Positions 42,834 through 52,339 are shown, counted from the stretch's first letter. The stretch: 55,886 nt of DNA from an uncultured Lachnospiraceae bacterium (GCA_910580015.1 CAJTVT010000016.1:1-55886), one strand, 5' to 3'. The notes: generated by a model from the letters alone, not told the origin. Translations and numbers: made by a program.

Positions 42834-45563
42834 TTATTGATTTGCCTGATTACCGCATTTAGGGCAAACTGTTCCTCCCTGATATGTAAAACCACATCGA
42901 TAGCAACATTTGATCTCATGTTTCTCTTTTACTAGATAAGAGATACTCCTTGATTCTGGTTTCTCCTGAAGATAATCCACGAAACTATCCAAAATCTTTC
43001 CAAAGTTTTCCAATTCCTTCGCTGGAACGCACCCTGGAATCTTGGTCCTCCCTCCCGTTCCTCGGTTTACATAAAGTCCACGGTTTAAGAGTCCACCACT
43101 CCCTTGTATTCCAGCAATGGCACGCACAGGAATTTTTTCACTGTTAAATGTACTATTATAAAATAGATGATCTGGGGTTAGAAGAAAACCTTCTTTTCCA
43201 TTCTTCCTACCTGAAGAGTCCCCAATCAAAATGGGGTATTCATAGCGACTCCGATCGGTGGCATACGTATTTAAAGCACAGGCCGCTAGATTTGCTTCCT
43301 CAGAATCCCAATCTCCCCGCAGAACTTTACGCACCTCATAGAAATGGAGACGTTCTGTATCTTTCAACTTCTCTTTTAATTCTTCCTTTAACTTTTCCAC
43401 TAAAAGGCCACATTCATCCATTTTCAGCTTGGTCAAACGCTTATCAATCATTTCCAGTGTATTCGTTTTCAATTCAGGAAGAAATGCTCCTCCTTCAATT
43501 CTCTCGTAAGCTTCTGCTGCCTCATCAAAGGTCATTCCAAGAATATTAGGACAAAGCTTGTCAATTGCCGCTTCATCCAGCTTCCAAAGTCTGTCCTCAA
43601 TTTCTTTCTGCAAAGAAGATGCCTGCTCCTCTGAGAACCCCTCTTTCAACTGCTGAAGCATGTTCATGAGACCCTTCCGGTCACTTTTTTTCAAACGGAT
43701 CCTCATATGGGAAAGCTCCGCCTGTTCTGCCTGCTTACGTTTCTCCTCCAATTGCGTCTCATAGGGAGAAATATCCACCTCTTGGTATTGCTTCAATCTA
43801 TCTCGAAAAGTGCGATATTGATTAAGATTCATATTGGCTGGCGCTGCTTCCACCAACTGCCGAACTTCTTCTTGTCCTCGTTTCCTCTTCCATTCTTCTA
43901 ACTGATCCCTGACTTCCTGCTTTACGGATTCCGGCGCCTGAGATTTGTCCACTTCCTCAATTACACGTGAAAGAACACCATATGGTTTGTTCTGGCAGTC
44001 TATCGCTTTTTTGCGAATCACATCTGCTTCCTTTTGCTCTGCCGCTCTCTCTATCTGGCTGCTGTAGTCTGCAATTTCCGCTTCATCTAGACTGGACTCT
44101 GACTGAATCTGCCTTTTCAGATCCCGCATCTGACTTAGAGACATACGATCCAAAACCTGCATTCTGGCCTGGTATTTTTCCCGTATCTTCTGGTTTTGAG
44201 ATAATGCCGCTTCCTGTTTTATCCCATGTTTTTCCGACTCCTCTGACGGAGCTATTCCGTTGTTCTCCGTTTTCCGACCAGATGTGTTTGTCCCTAATTT
44301 TAACGAATCTTTGCCTGAAACAGACTCCTTTCCCTTTTTTTCAGCAACAAATTTTGAGCCACCCTGATACTGTTCACGCTTGTTTATCCCTCCATCTGCT
44401 CTTTGTTCCTGCTCATGGCTCTTCGATTGTTCCACAGACGAATGTTCGGACATTCCCCGATTATCCTCTTTGCGCCTCTCCTTTTTCCTACGCAAAAGTT
44501 CGCGGATCCTCCTTTGATATGGTTCAACTCTATTGGCTGGATAAAATCCCATCTCCAGTTTTTCTTCCAGAGCAAGAAGTTCTTCCTCCTCCATATCCTC
44601 CATCTCAGCACAGGCACGCTCCAAAGATTCTGGCTCTTTGCTCTTTCCCCGCTCCCACTCATATTCATTGAAATGGTAATTGGCAGTGCGCTCACCACTA
44701 TTTCCTAACAATTCCTGATAATCCTCATATGCCTCCTGGTCACCGCCAAATTTCAGAGAATACACATCTCCTTCTTTCAACAGTTTTCCGGGCCTTGGAG
44801 TGTAGAAGCTGTGGCACTGATCACAAGTATAGCACCTGGCCAGATATACCTTTCCCTCCTCCGTCTCCACCGGATATTCCTTCCCTTCTGGATAGATCAC
44901 CATAAAAAGCTTTTTCCCACATTCTGTACAGTGAATTGCAGTCGGATAAAAATTATTTCCCAAACGCAATGCCTGTTTTTCATAATCCGTCAAATCACTT
45001 TTGGAAAAATTACACTGCTGTGCTTTCCAGCATATTTTATGCCATAATCCAAGTTTATTTTCTGCTTCCGCTTCCTGTTCTTCTTTTGCCTCCTGGGCTC
45101 GACGCTTCCCTTCCTCCATCGCCGCCTGCACCACTTCCTCATAGGTAATCTGGAGGCTGTCTTTGTAAAAACGAAAATTGTCATCTCGAAACCCAGGATT
45201 TATTTTCATATCTTTTAAAATCGCATGAAACAGATCATTGAGCTGGCTGTAATCTTGATCCACACGGATCCCTTTGATAACTCCCCATTTTCCAAATGCA
45301 TATAACGTCATATTCAGCACATTTGTGAGAAATTCATTATCCTCTACGGCCTGCGTATCTTCCTCCCGTTCTGGAAGCTCTATGATGTTGGTAATTACCT
45401 TTCGATTATCAAAATTAAAAATCAAAGAACGGACAGTTCCTGATAAAATCAAAAAATTATTCAGCACCACAAATTTTCCAGTCCACGTAACATTTACTTT
45501 CATGGCTTTTAACATACGCTCAAATACGTTTTTTAGTTCACTGTTTGCTTTTAACAGAATCAT
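42834..45563 (-). CDS. Large zinc-ribbon and PH-like domain protein of unknown function
   Basis: 909 residues. N-terminal beta domain (about 1-150). A four-Cys zinc site CTECGKK ... CYTCDQC lies near 215-255. A long charged coiled-coil region (about 300-720) contains a polar linker rich in Ser, Glu and Lys. A PH/GRAM-like beta domain follows (SGRKNGKEGFLLTPDHLFYN...), and the protein ends in a second zinc ribbon, CYRCGFTY...CPKCG. No membrane helix. I do not recognise the family. Start ATG at 45563 after GAGGAAACGG. It is 13 nt downstream of the GH42 gene and probably shares its transcript, although a functional link is not obvious. Confidence 0.85.
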   Translation of the reverse strand: MILLKANSELKNVFERMLKAMKVNVTWTGKFVVLNNFLILSGTVRSLIFNFDNRKVITNIIELPEREEDTQAVEDNEFLTNVLNMTLYAFGKWGVIKGIRVDQDYSQLNDLFHAILKDMKINPGFRDDNFRFYKDSLQITYEEVVQAAMEEGKRRAQEAKEEQEAEAENKLGLWHKICWKAQQCNFSKSDLTDYEKQALRLGNNFYPTAIHCTECGKKLFMVIYPEGKEYPVETEEGKVYLARCYTCDQCHSFYTPRPGKLLKEGDVYSLKFGGDQEAYEDYQELLGNSGERTANYHFNEYEWERGKSKEPESLERACAEMEDMEEEELLALEEKLEMGFYPANRVEPYQRRIRELLRRKKERRKEDNRGMSEHSSVEQSKSHEQEQRADGGINKREQYQGGSKFVAEKKGKESVSGKDSLKLGTNTSGRKTENNGIAPSEESEKHGIKQEAALSQNQKIREKYQARMQVLDRMSLSQMRDLKRQIQSESSLDEAEIADYSSQIERAAEQKEADVIRKKAIDCQNKPYGVLSRVIEEVDKSQAPESVKQEVRDQLEEWKRKRGQEEVRQLVEAAPANMNLNQYRTFRDRLKQYQEVDISPYETQLEEKRKQAEQAELSHMRIRLKKSDRKGLMNMLQQLKEGFSEEQASSLQKEIEDRLWKLDEAAIDKLCPNILGMTFDEAAEAYERIEGGAFLPELKTNTLEMIDKRLTKLKMDECGLLVEKLKEELKEKLKDTERLHFYEVRKVLRGDWDSEEANLAACALNTYATDRSRYEYPILIGDSSGRKNGKEGFLLTPDHLFYNSTFNSEKIPVRAIAGIQGSGGLLNRGLYVNRGTGGRTKIPGCVPAKELENFGKILDSFVDYLQEKPESRSISYLVKEKHEIKCCYRCGFTYQGGTVCPKCGNQANQ

Positions 45564-45576
45564 GTCCGTTTCCTCA

Positions 45577-47601
45577 CTATTCCTCTATCCACTTTAAAAT
45601 AGCAACACCCTTTTTGGAAAGTTCCAATTCTTGGCCTTCCTGATAAGAAGTTCCCGTAAGCAGATCTGTACACGCCCTAGAGATTGAAATCTTCTCTGTT
45701 TTTTCATTATGATTTAATAAGAATAGATAATGCTCTTGATCTCGGAATCGTTCCACTGCTTCCACACCATAAGGCGTCTCTGCCGCAGCCTCTATCTGCT
45801 GGCTTTCACAGAGCTCCTTCACCAGTCTGCTATAAAAAGCTTCCTCTGAACGGGTTCCCACATAATATGCTTTTCCCTCTCCAAAAGAGTTACAAGTTAC
45901 AACTGGCGTTCCAGCATAAAAATCCTCCTGATACTCCGCCAGCGCTTTTGCACCTTCCAAATGCATGATATCACAGAGAAGCTTCGCATCGTATTTCTGC
46001 CCGCCATACACAAAACTATTGTTCCTATCATCTGGCAATGCATCCGTCTCCTCCACCCAGACTCCAAGGATATCACGGAGCCTTCCAGGGTAACCACCAA
46101 TCACAACCAGATCATTTTCATCTACATAACCGCTAAAGAATGTAGTGACAAAAGTCCCACCCTTCTTCACAAACTCCCGTATCCGTTCATCCACACCTGG
46201 CTTTGTCATATATAAGACAGGAGCAATCACCAGTTGATACCCAGACAAATCATCCTCTTCTCCCACAAGATCTACCGGAATGTTCTGCGTATGTAATGCC
46301 GTATAATATCTCATAATCTCATCATGGTACTTCAAGCTGACACTTGGCCCTGCGGAATACTCCACTGCCCACCAATTTTCCCAATCAAACATGATAGCTG
46401 TTTTCGCAGTTCCTACAGAACCAAGGATTTCTCCTCCAAGTTGTTCCAGTTCTGCTCCAAGTTCTGTCACCTCACGGAACACCCTGGTATTCTCATGCCC
46501 TGCATGGGAAATAACTGCACCATGGTATTTCTCACAAGAACCAACACTCCGCTTCATCTGGAAAAACAGCACTGCATCTGAACCATGGGCCACCGCTTGA
46601 TAGCTCCATAACCGCATAACCCCTGGACGCTTTAGCGCGTTAAATGCTTGCCAATTCTGCTGGCTTGGTGTCTGTTCCATCAATATAAATGGTTTGCCGC
46701 CTCCTACCCCACGCATGAGATCATGGTTCAATGCTGTTTTACTGAAAGAATCCTCATTGGACGGATAATTATCCCAAGAGACAAAATCCATACATTTTCC
46801 CCATTTCTGGTAATCCAATGGCTTATAAGATCCCATAAGATTCGTAGTCACCGGAATATCGGGCGTATACTTTTTCACTGCTTCATACTCCAAACAGAAG
46901 CACTCCATAATACTGTCGGAATTAAATCTTCGGTAATCAATACTGATCGTCTGTGCCGCTGTCTGTTCTTCATCCCTATGCTCTGTCCGCTTATCTGGAA
47001 GTACAATTTCCTCCCAGTCGTAGAAGGTGTGTCCCCAAAAAGCAGTATTCCAGGCACGATTCAATTCATCTAACGTCTTATAACGTTTTTTCAACCACAC
47101 CCGGAACGCTTTTTCACAGTTATCACAATAACATTCTCCGCCATACTCATTCGAAATATGCCATGCCATCAAATTGTCATAATCTTTATATCGTTCTGCC
47201 AACTTCTCGGCAAGCTGCACAGAATATTTTCGGTATACCAGACTATTTGGACAAGAGTTGTGCCGTGCTCCAAACTTCCGCTTGATTCCTGTAAAATCTG
47301 TCCGCAAAACTTCTGGATATTTTCTTGCCATCCATGCGGGATGCGCTGATGTACTGGTAGCAAGACACACTTTCATATGGTGTTTTTTCGCAAGCTCCAT
47401 AATCTTATCCAGTTTTTCAAAGCAATATTCCTCCTCGGAAGGCTGCAACGCTGCCCAAGAAAACACGTTCAATGTCAGTGTATCAATATGGGCAAGCTTA
47501 AGCAAACGCATGTCCTCTTCCCAGGTTTCTTCTGGCCACTGTTCTGGATTATAATCCCCGCCATAAGCAATTTTTTCATGATTCCATACTTTTTCCCACA
47601 T
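45577..47601 (-). CDS. GH42 beta-galactosidase
   Basis: 674 residues, cytoplasmic. GH42 layout: barrel (YGGDYNPEQWPEETWEEDM, NVFSWAALQP), acid/base Glu152 in WHISNEYGG, nucleophile Glu309 in FILMEQTPSQQNW, then the trimerisation and C-terminal beta domains. The cysteine set of the GH42 zinc site (NSCPNS and ECYCDNC) is present. Hydrolyses terminal beta-galactosides, often plant or milk oligosaccharides. The start is one of three tandem ATGs; 47601 gives the best distance (7 nt) from GGAG. Neighbour to the mobile-element border. Confidence 0.93.
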   Translation of the reverse strand: MWEKVWNHEKIAYGGDYNPEQWPEETWEEDMRLLKLAHIDTLTLNVFSWAALQPSEEEYCFEKLDKIMELAKKHHMKVCLATSTSAHPAWMARKYPEVLRTDFTGIKRKFGARHNSCPNSLVYRKYSVQLAEKLAERYKDYDNLMAWHISNEYGGECYCDNCEKAFRVWLKKRYKTLDELNRAWNTAFWGHTFYDWEEIVLPDKRTEHRDEEQTAAQTISIDYRRFNSDSIMECFCLEYEAVKKYTPDIPVTTNLMGSYKPLDYQKWGKCMDFVSWDNYPSNEDSFSKTALNHDLMRGVGGGKPFILMEQTPSQQNWQAFNALKRPGVMRLWSYQAVAHGSDAVLFFQMKRSVGSCEKYHGAVISHAGHENTRVFREVTELGAELEQLGGEILGSVGTAKTAIMFDWENWWAVEYSAGPSVSLKYHDEIMRYYTALHTQNIPVDLVGEEDDLSGYQLVIAPVLYMTKPGVDERIREFVKKGGTFVTTFFSGYVDENDLVVIGGYPGRLRDILGVWVEETDALPDDRNNSFVYGGQKYDAKLLCDIMHLEGAKALAEYQEDFYAGTPVVTCNSFGEGKAYYVGTRSEEAFYSRLVKELCESQQIEAAAETPYGVEAVERFRDQEHYLFLLNHNEKTEKISISRACTDLLTGTSYQEGQELELSKKGVAILKWIEE

Positions 47602-47742
47602 CATCATTCTCCATTCTTTTTCTTATTTTCAGTTTGTAATGTAAAACCACCATGCTTCTTCCATATTTTACCACACCCAACCAAAAATGAAAATCCTTAT
47701 TCCGCTGTAAATCAGTTTTTGCCAATGCAAAGTTTTAATATT

Positions 47743-47787
47743 AAATGCGAAAAGAGTTGAAAAAACTCTATCGCATTTATTTTTTTA
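47743..47787 (+). terminator. First tandem terminator at the element border
   Basis: AAATGCGAAAAGAGTT pairs with AACTCTATCGCATTT (one mismatch) around a short A-rich loop, followed by a run of seven T. No plus-strand gene lies upstream, so it may shield the following genes from outside transcription. Confidence 0.65.
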
Positions 47788-47810
47788 TCCATAAAAACCC
47801 AGATAAAATG

Positions 47811-47840
47811 CGGCAGAGTGAAAAACTTTGCCGTTTTTTT
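47811..47840 (+). terminator. Second tandem terminator at the element border
   Basis: CGGCAGAGT (47811-47819) with ACTTTGCCG (47825-47833), a GAAAA loop and TTTTTTT. It lies 34 nt before the start of the first plus-strand gene of the mobile region. Confidence 0.7.
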
Positions 47841-47873
47841 AATTTAGTTAAAAAATAAATTGGAGGTGTTTTC

Positions 47874-48071
47874 ATGAGAAAAGTGTACAAAAAATTGTCC
47901 TACAATGACCGCAAAATAATAGAACGCATGAAGGAACAAGGAAAAGCTGCAAAAGAAATAGCCTCGAAAACTGGTGTTCATGTTGCAACAATTTACAGAG
48001 AGTTAGATCGTGGGGCTGATAAAGAAGGAAAATACAAAGCTGAGATAGCTCAAAAATCATTGTTTAGTTAA
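47874..48071 (+). CDS. Small helix-turn-helix protein (HTH_38-like)
   Basis: 65 residues, an almost complete HTH of the type found at the N-terminus of IS30 transposases and in small phage regulators. Seen: LSYNDRKIIERMKEQGKAAK, EIASKTGVHVATIYRELDRG and a basic tail. It ends naturally after AQKSLFS, so it is not a truncated transposase. Start ATG at 47874 after TTGGAGGTG. First gene of the mobile region, a probable regulator of it. Confidence 0.8.
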   Translation: MRKVYKKLSYNDRKIIERMKEQGKAAKEIASKTGVHVATIYRELDRGADKEGKYKAEIAQKSLFS

Positions 48072-48176
48072 ATTCAAATTGAAAATTTTTCAGAATGAAA
48101 AAGATAGAAAAACAGTCAGCTATAATTTGCAGCAGGAACATATCAATTTGAAAAAGAAATGCTGAAGGAGAAAGTT

Positions 48177-48503
48177 ATGGAAATAGGGTATCAGGAAATT
48201 GCGCCAGATCTTTTGAAACAGATTAGAGGCAATGCATGGAACATAGAAAGTATGGAAGGGCATGGAGCAGAAGGTCGTTCCTTAATTTATCTGGGTAGTG
48301 AGATTGTGGGAGAATTGGATCATGATCACAAGAAAGGACAGAAAATATATGATTATTTCGAGGACAACATAGGAGCGTATTGGTTCAAGAGTCGTGCGTT
48401 ATTGTCAGATGGTTCCATTGTAAGCATGGAGCGTTATCTATTTGGGCGGGAATACAGGAGTATGCAAAAGAAAAAACGGAAAGTAAATAAGCTGTTGTGT
48501 TAG
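48177..48503 (+). CDS. Hypothetical protein of the mobile element (108 aa)
   Basis: 108 residues. Acidic first two-thirds (GHGAEGRSLIYLGSEIVGEL) and a very basic tail (SMQKKKRKVNK), no membrane segment. Start ATG at 48177 follows AAGGAGAAAGTT. Not recognised. It sits between the HTH gene and the Rep gene. The following 170 nt show no convincing gene. Confidence 0.6.
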   Translation: MEIGYQEIAPDLLKQIRGNAWNIESMEGHGAEGRSLIYLGSEIVGELDHDHKKGQKIYDYFEDNIGAYWFKSRALLSDGSIVSMERYLFGREYRSMQKKKRKVNKLLC

Positions 48504-48675
48504 CGGCACAGCAGCAAAAGACTTATTATGCAAATGATTTTTTATCTGTTCATAGGATATCTCCATTGCATTTGCTATCAATTAAAAATACCGGAGAACA
48601 ACCGGTTTTAGGCTTGTTCAGACTATTAACTTTAGGGCCTGTGGCAGAAAAAAGAGTAAGGAAGGTGTCATTGAA

Positions 48676-49413
48676 TTGGGATATTTTAGAACATCCATAA
48701 AGGCAGGCGCAACCATAGAGATCACAAAAAGCTACACAAAAAGAGTTGGGATCAAAGTAAGGGGAGGAAAAGAAAAGCCAACAAAAGAGGAGATGGAAAA
48801 AGTAAATCAATTGAATGCAGAGCGGATTCTCCGGTTAAAAATAAATGCCAACTTTAAAGAGGATGATCTATTTCTTACATTAACATATAGGAAGGAAGAA
48901 AGGCCAGAACCGGAGGAGGCGAAGAAAAACATCAAAAAGCTGATCGACGGATTAAGAAAAGTCTTTCGGAAAGCAGGCGCGGAATTAAAATGGATCTGTG
49001 TCACAGAATATCATAACAAGGCGATCCATCATCATTTATTGATAAATCATGTAAAAGGACAGGATATCCCTAAAATGGTACGCAGCCTTTGGAAGTTTGG
49101 CAGACCAAATTTTAAATATTTGGATGATTCTGGACAATACAAGGATCTTGCGGCATATCTGATAAAGGAAACCTCAAAGACCTATAAGGCAAAAGATGGA
49201 GCCAAAAAACAAAGATACAGTTGCAGTCGTAACTTGGTTATGCCAATACCAAAAACTGAGATTATCAAAAAAGCCAAAAGGTGGATGCCAGATCCAAAGC
49301 CAATGAAAGGTTACTACATAGACAAAGACACCATATATAACGGTGTAGATCCTTTTACTGGAAGAATATACCAAAAGTATACAATGGTACGTATTTCTGA
49401 TAGCGGAGGTTAG
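48676..49413 (+). CDS. HUH-type replication initiator (rolling-circle Rep, G2P/ORF2-like)
   Basis: 245 residues. Motifs in order: LFLTLTYRKEE (motif 1), the HUH metal site KAIHHHLLINH (His118 and His120), and the nicking-tyrosine helix DLAAYLIKETSKT (Tyr161, Lys164). This is the order of single-strand nicking replication proteins of phages and rolling-circle plasmids. Start TTG at 48676 with AAGGTG upstream gives a family-like N-terminus (GYFRTSIKAGATIEI). With ParA/ParB downstream it implies an element able to exist outside the chromosome. The origin is not identified. Confidence 0.8.
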   Translation: MGYFRTSIKAGATIEITKSYTKRVGIKVRGGKEKPTKEEMEKVNQLNAERILRLKINANFKEDDLFLTLTYRKEERPEPEEAKKNIKKLIDGLRKVFRKAGAELKWICVTEYHNKAIHHHLLINHVKGQDIPKMVRSLWKFGRPNFKYLDDSGQYKDLAAYLIKETSKTYKAKDGAKKQRYSCSRNLVMPIPKTEIIKKAKRWMPDPKPMKGYYIDKDTIYNGVDPFTGRIYQKYTMVRISDSGG

Positions 49414-49475
49414 ATTGTGAGACAGTGTGAATGAAAAGAATTATGACTTTGAGGGGGAGAATGGAGGGACAAATA

Positions 49476-50390
49476 TTGAAAGTGGAATTAATAGATGTTG
49501 ACAGCCATAATTTTCCAAACCTGCCATTGATGAAGATATCAGCATATCATAAAGGAAAGGGAGACAGTGTGAAATGGTACAACCCTTTGAAAGCGTGGAT
49601 AGATCCGCCAGACTTAGTATATATGAGTAAAGTTTTTACATTTACGCCAGAATATCAGCATCCAGTGAATGCGGGACAGATCAGAAAAGGTGGGACTGGG
49701 TTCTATTACCCAAATGGAGGAGTTCCATTGCCAGAAGAAATAGAGCATATCTATCCCGATTATGGATTATATGGGGTCCAAAATATTGCGTATGGATTCT
49801 TGACAAGGGGATGCTCGCGGAACTGTGGTTTCTGCATTGTGGGAAAAAAAGAGGGGTTGTGCAGCAGAAAAGTAGCAGATTTAAAGGAATTTTGGACAGG
49901 CCAAAAGGAGATAAAACTATTGGATCCCAATCTTTTAGCAGCAAAGGAACACATGGAACTATTAGAACAGCTTGCCGCATCGGGTGCATGGGTAGATTTT
50001 ACACAAGGATTGGATGCAAGGCTTTTAACAGTGGAAAACATAGAGATTATAAAGCGGATGAAGCTGAAAATGATTCACTTTGCGTGGGACAACATAGCAG
50101 ATGAAAAATTAATTGTGCCAAAGATGAAATTATTTAAAGAAAAAACCGGAATAGACACACGGAGATGTACGGTTTATGTATTGACAAATTTTAATAGTAC
50201 GCTACAAGAAGATCTTCACCGGATTTATACAATAAGGGATTTGGGGATGTCGCCATATGTAATGATTTATGAGAAACAGACAGCCCCAAAGGAAATAAAG
50301 GATCTACAAAGATGGGTAAACAACCGCGTGATTTGGCACAGTGTAGATAAATTTGAGGATTACAAAAAGACCACAAAGACAAGGAGGTAA
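49476..50390 (+). CDS. Radical SAM protein of the mobile element
   Basis: 304 residues from TTG at 49476 (GGAGGG with 7-nt spacer), beginning MKVELIDVDSHNFPN. The iron-sulfur triad is RGCSRNCGFC (Cys113, Cys117, Cys120). A radical SAM barrel then carries DPNLLAAKEH and QGLDARLL segments. The N-terminal ~100 residues resemble the B12-binding-type front of this class but lack an obvious cobalamin His motif. Proteins of this type occur in phages and plasmids of Firmicutes; their substrate is unknown. Upstream in-frame ATGs (49431) have no good site. Placed between Rep and methyltransferase genes. Confidence 0.82.
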   Translation: MKVELIDVDSHNFPNLPLMKISAYHKGKGDSVKWYNPLKAWIDPPDLVYMSKVFTFTPEYQHPVNAGQIRKGGTGFYYPNGGVPLPEEIEHIYPDYGLYGVQNIAYGFLTRGCSRNCGFCIVGKKEGLCSRKVADLKEFWTGQKEIKLLDPNLLAAKEHMELLEQLAASGAWVDFTQGLDARLLTVENIEIIKRMKLKMIHFAWDNIADEKLIVPKMKLFKEKTGIDTRRCTVYVLTNFNSTLQEDLHRIYTIRDLGMSPYVMIYEKQTAPKEIKDLQRWVNNRVIWHSVDKFEDYKKTTKTRR

Positions 50391-50398
50391 AGAGAGTA

Positions 50399-50884
50399 AT
50401 GGATAAAGTGCATTTTAGCACAGGGAAGGACGATTGGGGGACGCCACAGGATCTTTTCGATGCACTCAACAAAGAATTTGGTTTTACATTGGATCCATGC
50501 GCGGATGATAACAATCATAAATGTGCTAAGTATTACACAATAGAGAAGGATGGTTTGGCACAGTCATGGGTGGGAGAAACCGTATTTTGTAACCCACCCT
50601 ACAGTCGTAAGACAAAATCAAACGCTGGTCAGGCCGCATGGGTGAAAAAGTGTTATCAAGAGGCTCAGAAAGGCAGCGTTGTGGTTCTGCTGTTGCCTGC
50701 CCGAACAGATACGATTTTATTTCATGATTTTATATTAGGCAAGGCAGAAATAAGATTTATCAAAGGGCGGCTCAATTTTGAGGTTGCTGGAAAGAGAAGC
50801 AAAGACCCAGCGCCATTTCCAAGCATGATTGTAGTGTTTTGGGGTAATAGGGCAGTAAATGAGGTCAAAGGAATCACAGTTTAA
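50399..50884 (+). CDS. Phage-type DNA N6-adenine methyltransferase
   Basis: 161 residues of the Dam-like phage family. N-terminal DDWGTPQDLFDALNKEFGF and LDPCADDNNHKC, catalytic NPPY at 65-68 (FCNPPYSR), and the end PFPSMIVVFWG. Methylates adenine in DNA, possibly to hide the element from host restriction or to mark its replication. Start ATG at 50399 with AAGGAGG. Eight nucleotides after the radical SAM gene. Confidence 0.92.
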   Translation: MDKVHFSTGKDDWGTPQDLFDALNKEFGFTLDPCADDNNHKCAKYYTIEKDGLAQSWVGETVFCNPPYSRKTKSNAGQAAWVKKCYQEAQKGSVVVLLLPARTDTILFHDFILGKAEIRFIKGRLNFEVAGKRSKDPAPFPSMIVVFWGNRAVNEVKGITV

Positions 50885-50896
50885 GGAGGGCACATA

Positions 50897-51187
50897 GTGA
50901 GCAAAGGGATTGTAACAGATTATGACAAAATATGTATTTTTTGTGGCAGGCCGAAAGAATGCGAACACCATTTGTTGTTTGGCAATGGTATTCGAAACTT
51001 GGCAGAACAGGATGGATTGAAAGTACCATCTTGTAATCAGTGCCATAATATGGGTTCTGTCACGGGGTGCATACACAATAACCCAATGGCGGAAAAACTG
51101 TCCAAAATGCTTGGGCAGGCGATATTTGAGGCGAAGTTGGGAGACAGGGAAGAATTTCGAGCGCGCTATGGCAAGTCGTATTTGTAG
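50897..51187 (+). CDS. Small Cys/His zinc protein, HNH-like
   Basis: 96 residues with CIFCGRPKECEHHLLFG and VPSCNQCHNMGSVTGCIHNN: two CxxC knuckles flanking a His-His pair. This resembles small phage HNH-type zinc proteins, but the catalytic Asn/His pattern is incomplete, so activity is uncertain. Start GTG at 50897 with AAGGAGG. Confidence 0.65.
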   Translation: MSKGIVTDYDKICIFCGRPKECEHHLLFGNGIRNLAEQDGLKVPSCNQCHNMGSVTGCIHNNPMAEKLSKMLGQAIFEAKLGDREEFRARYGKSYL

Positions 51188-51200
51188 AGGCATTGAGGCT

Positions 51201-51545
51201 ATGATAAAGAATTTACAACAACTTAGAAAAGAAATTTTGCAGCAACGGACAGAGGAGCAGAAGTTAAAAAACGAGATTGCGAAGGTCACTACAGTAGAAT
51301 TTTCACATTGGGCAGCAAGTGTACTGGATCCAAAGAAACATTTGTATGGTTTTGAAGGTTATTTGTCATTGTTGCAAATGCTTAAAACGGTATTAAATAC
51401 AGGAATGTCGCCCGATGATGCGTTAGACGCGGTACAGACTGGTTGGGGCGAAGAGAAAATTTTAGAGATATGGAGGCGGATGTCATTCAGTGGGACGATT
51501 GGGACAGCACCAGACAATGAACAGGTCCAGCTTCCAGCCAGTTAA
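51201..51545 (+). CDS. Hypothetical protein of the mobile element (114 aa)
   Basis: 114 residues, an N-terminal coiled coil (LQQLRKEILQQRTEEQKL) followed by a helical domain. Start ATG at 51201 (GAGGCT upstream), 13 nt after the zinc-protein stop. A frame reaching back to 51111 overlaps that gene without a site. Not recognised. Confidence 0.6.
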   Translation: MIKNLQQLRKEILQQRTEEQKLKNEIAKVTTVEFSHWAASVLDPKKHLYGFEGYLSLLQMLKTVLNTGMSPDDALDAVQTGWGEEKILEIWRRMSFSGTIGTAPDNEQVQLPAS

Positions 51546-51565
51546 ATCGTGAGGAGGATCAGCAA

Positions 51566-52339
51566 ATGCAGACAATATCAATCATCAGCTTAAAAGGCGG
51601 TGTAGCAAAGACGACAACAGCAGTAAACATGGCGTACATATTAGCGGCAGTGCACAAAAAGAAAGTGCTTGTTATTGATAATGATAAACAGGGGAACGCT
51701 TCAAAAGCGTTTGATCGATATGATACGGAAGATAAAAACACCATAGCACGTGCAATGCTGGAAAGAAATTTAGAGGTATCTGAGATCATAAAGAAAACAA
51801 ATTATGAAAGTATTGACATTATAACTGCTAATATGGATTTACTGGAGGCAAATCTTCGAACGGTAGTGGACACTGGCAGACAGCAGCAGACGCGATTTAA
51901 AAAGGTACTGGCAGCGATAGAGAAAGATTATGATTTTTGCATCATCGACAACGCGCCAGATATTAACATGAGTATCATTAACGCTCTTGTAATGACAAAT
52001 GATGTAATTATGCCGATTTTTATGGATCAATATTCGTTTGATGGTTTAAATATTTTGTTGGAACAGATTGCACAGGTGCAGGAAGATTTTAACGAAACAT
52101 TAAATTTTTCTGGCTGTCTTGTGACACAGTATCAAAATAACGATGTGAATAATTTAAACATGGAAAAGCTTCAGGCGCGTGGGCTACCGATGTACAAGCA
52201 GAGGATTCGAAGAACGGAAAAGAAAGTAAGTGAAAGCACATTCGAGAAAAAGCCGCTTGTGGAATATTCGGTAAGATGCGGTGCAGCGCAGGACTATAAA
52301 AAGTTTGTTTTAGAGTATTTAAGGGGGGATGGATCATGA
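51566..52339 (+). CDS. parA: ParA-family partition ATPase
   Basis: 257 residues. Deviant Walker A KGGVAKTTTA at 10-19, switch region LVIDNDKQGNASKAF, and Walker B FCIIDNAPDIN. No N-terminal HTH, so a short ParA (type Ib-like or Soj-like). Drives segregation of the element with ParB. Start ATG at 51566 after GAGGAGG. The stop overlaps the next start by four bases. Confidence 0.93.
   Translation: MQTISIISLKGGVAKTTTAVNMAYILAAVHKKKVLVIDNDKQGNASKAFDRYDTEDKNTIARAMLERNLEVSEIIKKTNYESIDIITANMDLLEANLRTVVDTGRQQQTRFKKVLAAIEKDYDFCIIDNAPDINMSIINALVMTNDVIMPIFMDQYSFDGLNILLEQIAQVQEDFNETLNFSGCLVTQYQNNDVNNLNMEKLQARGLPMYKQRIRRTEKKVSESTFEKKPLVEYSVRCGAAQDYKKFVLEYLRGDGS

Noticed and set aside
42626..42919. 97-codon minus-strand frame
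   Set aside because: Overlaps the end of the zinc-ribbon gene and runs antisense through the candidate small RNA; no plausible start site.
43967..44671. 234-codon plus-strand frame rich in Leu, Pro and Ser
   Set aside because: Antisense to the coiled-coil part of the 909-residue gene; its composition is what the opposite strand of Glu/Lys/Gln codons yields.
47874..48071. Truncated IS30 transposase
   Set aside because: The HTH resembles the IS30 N-terminus, but the protein ends naturally with its own stop and no catalytic-domain remnant follows.
48497..48700. 67-codon plus-strand frame between the 108-residue gene and Rep
   Set aside because: GTG start with no ribosome binding site, overlaps both neighbours; protein composition not convincing.
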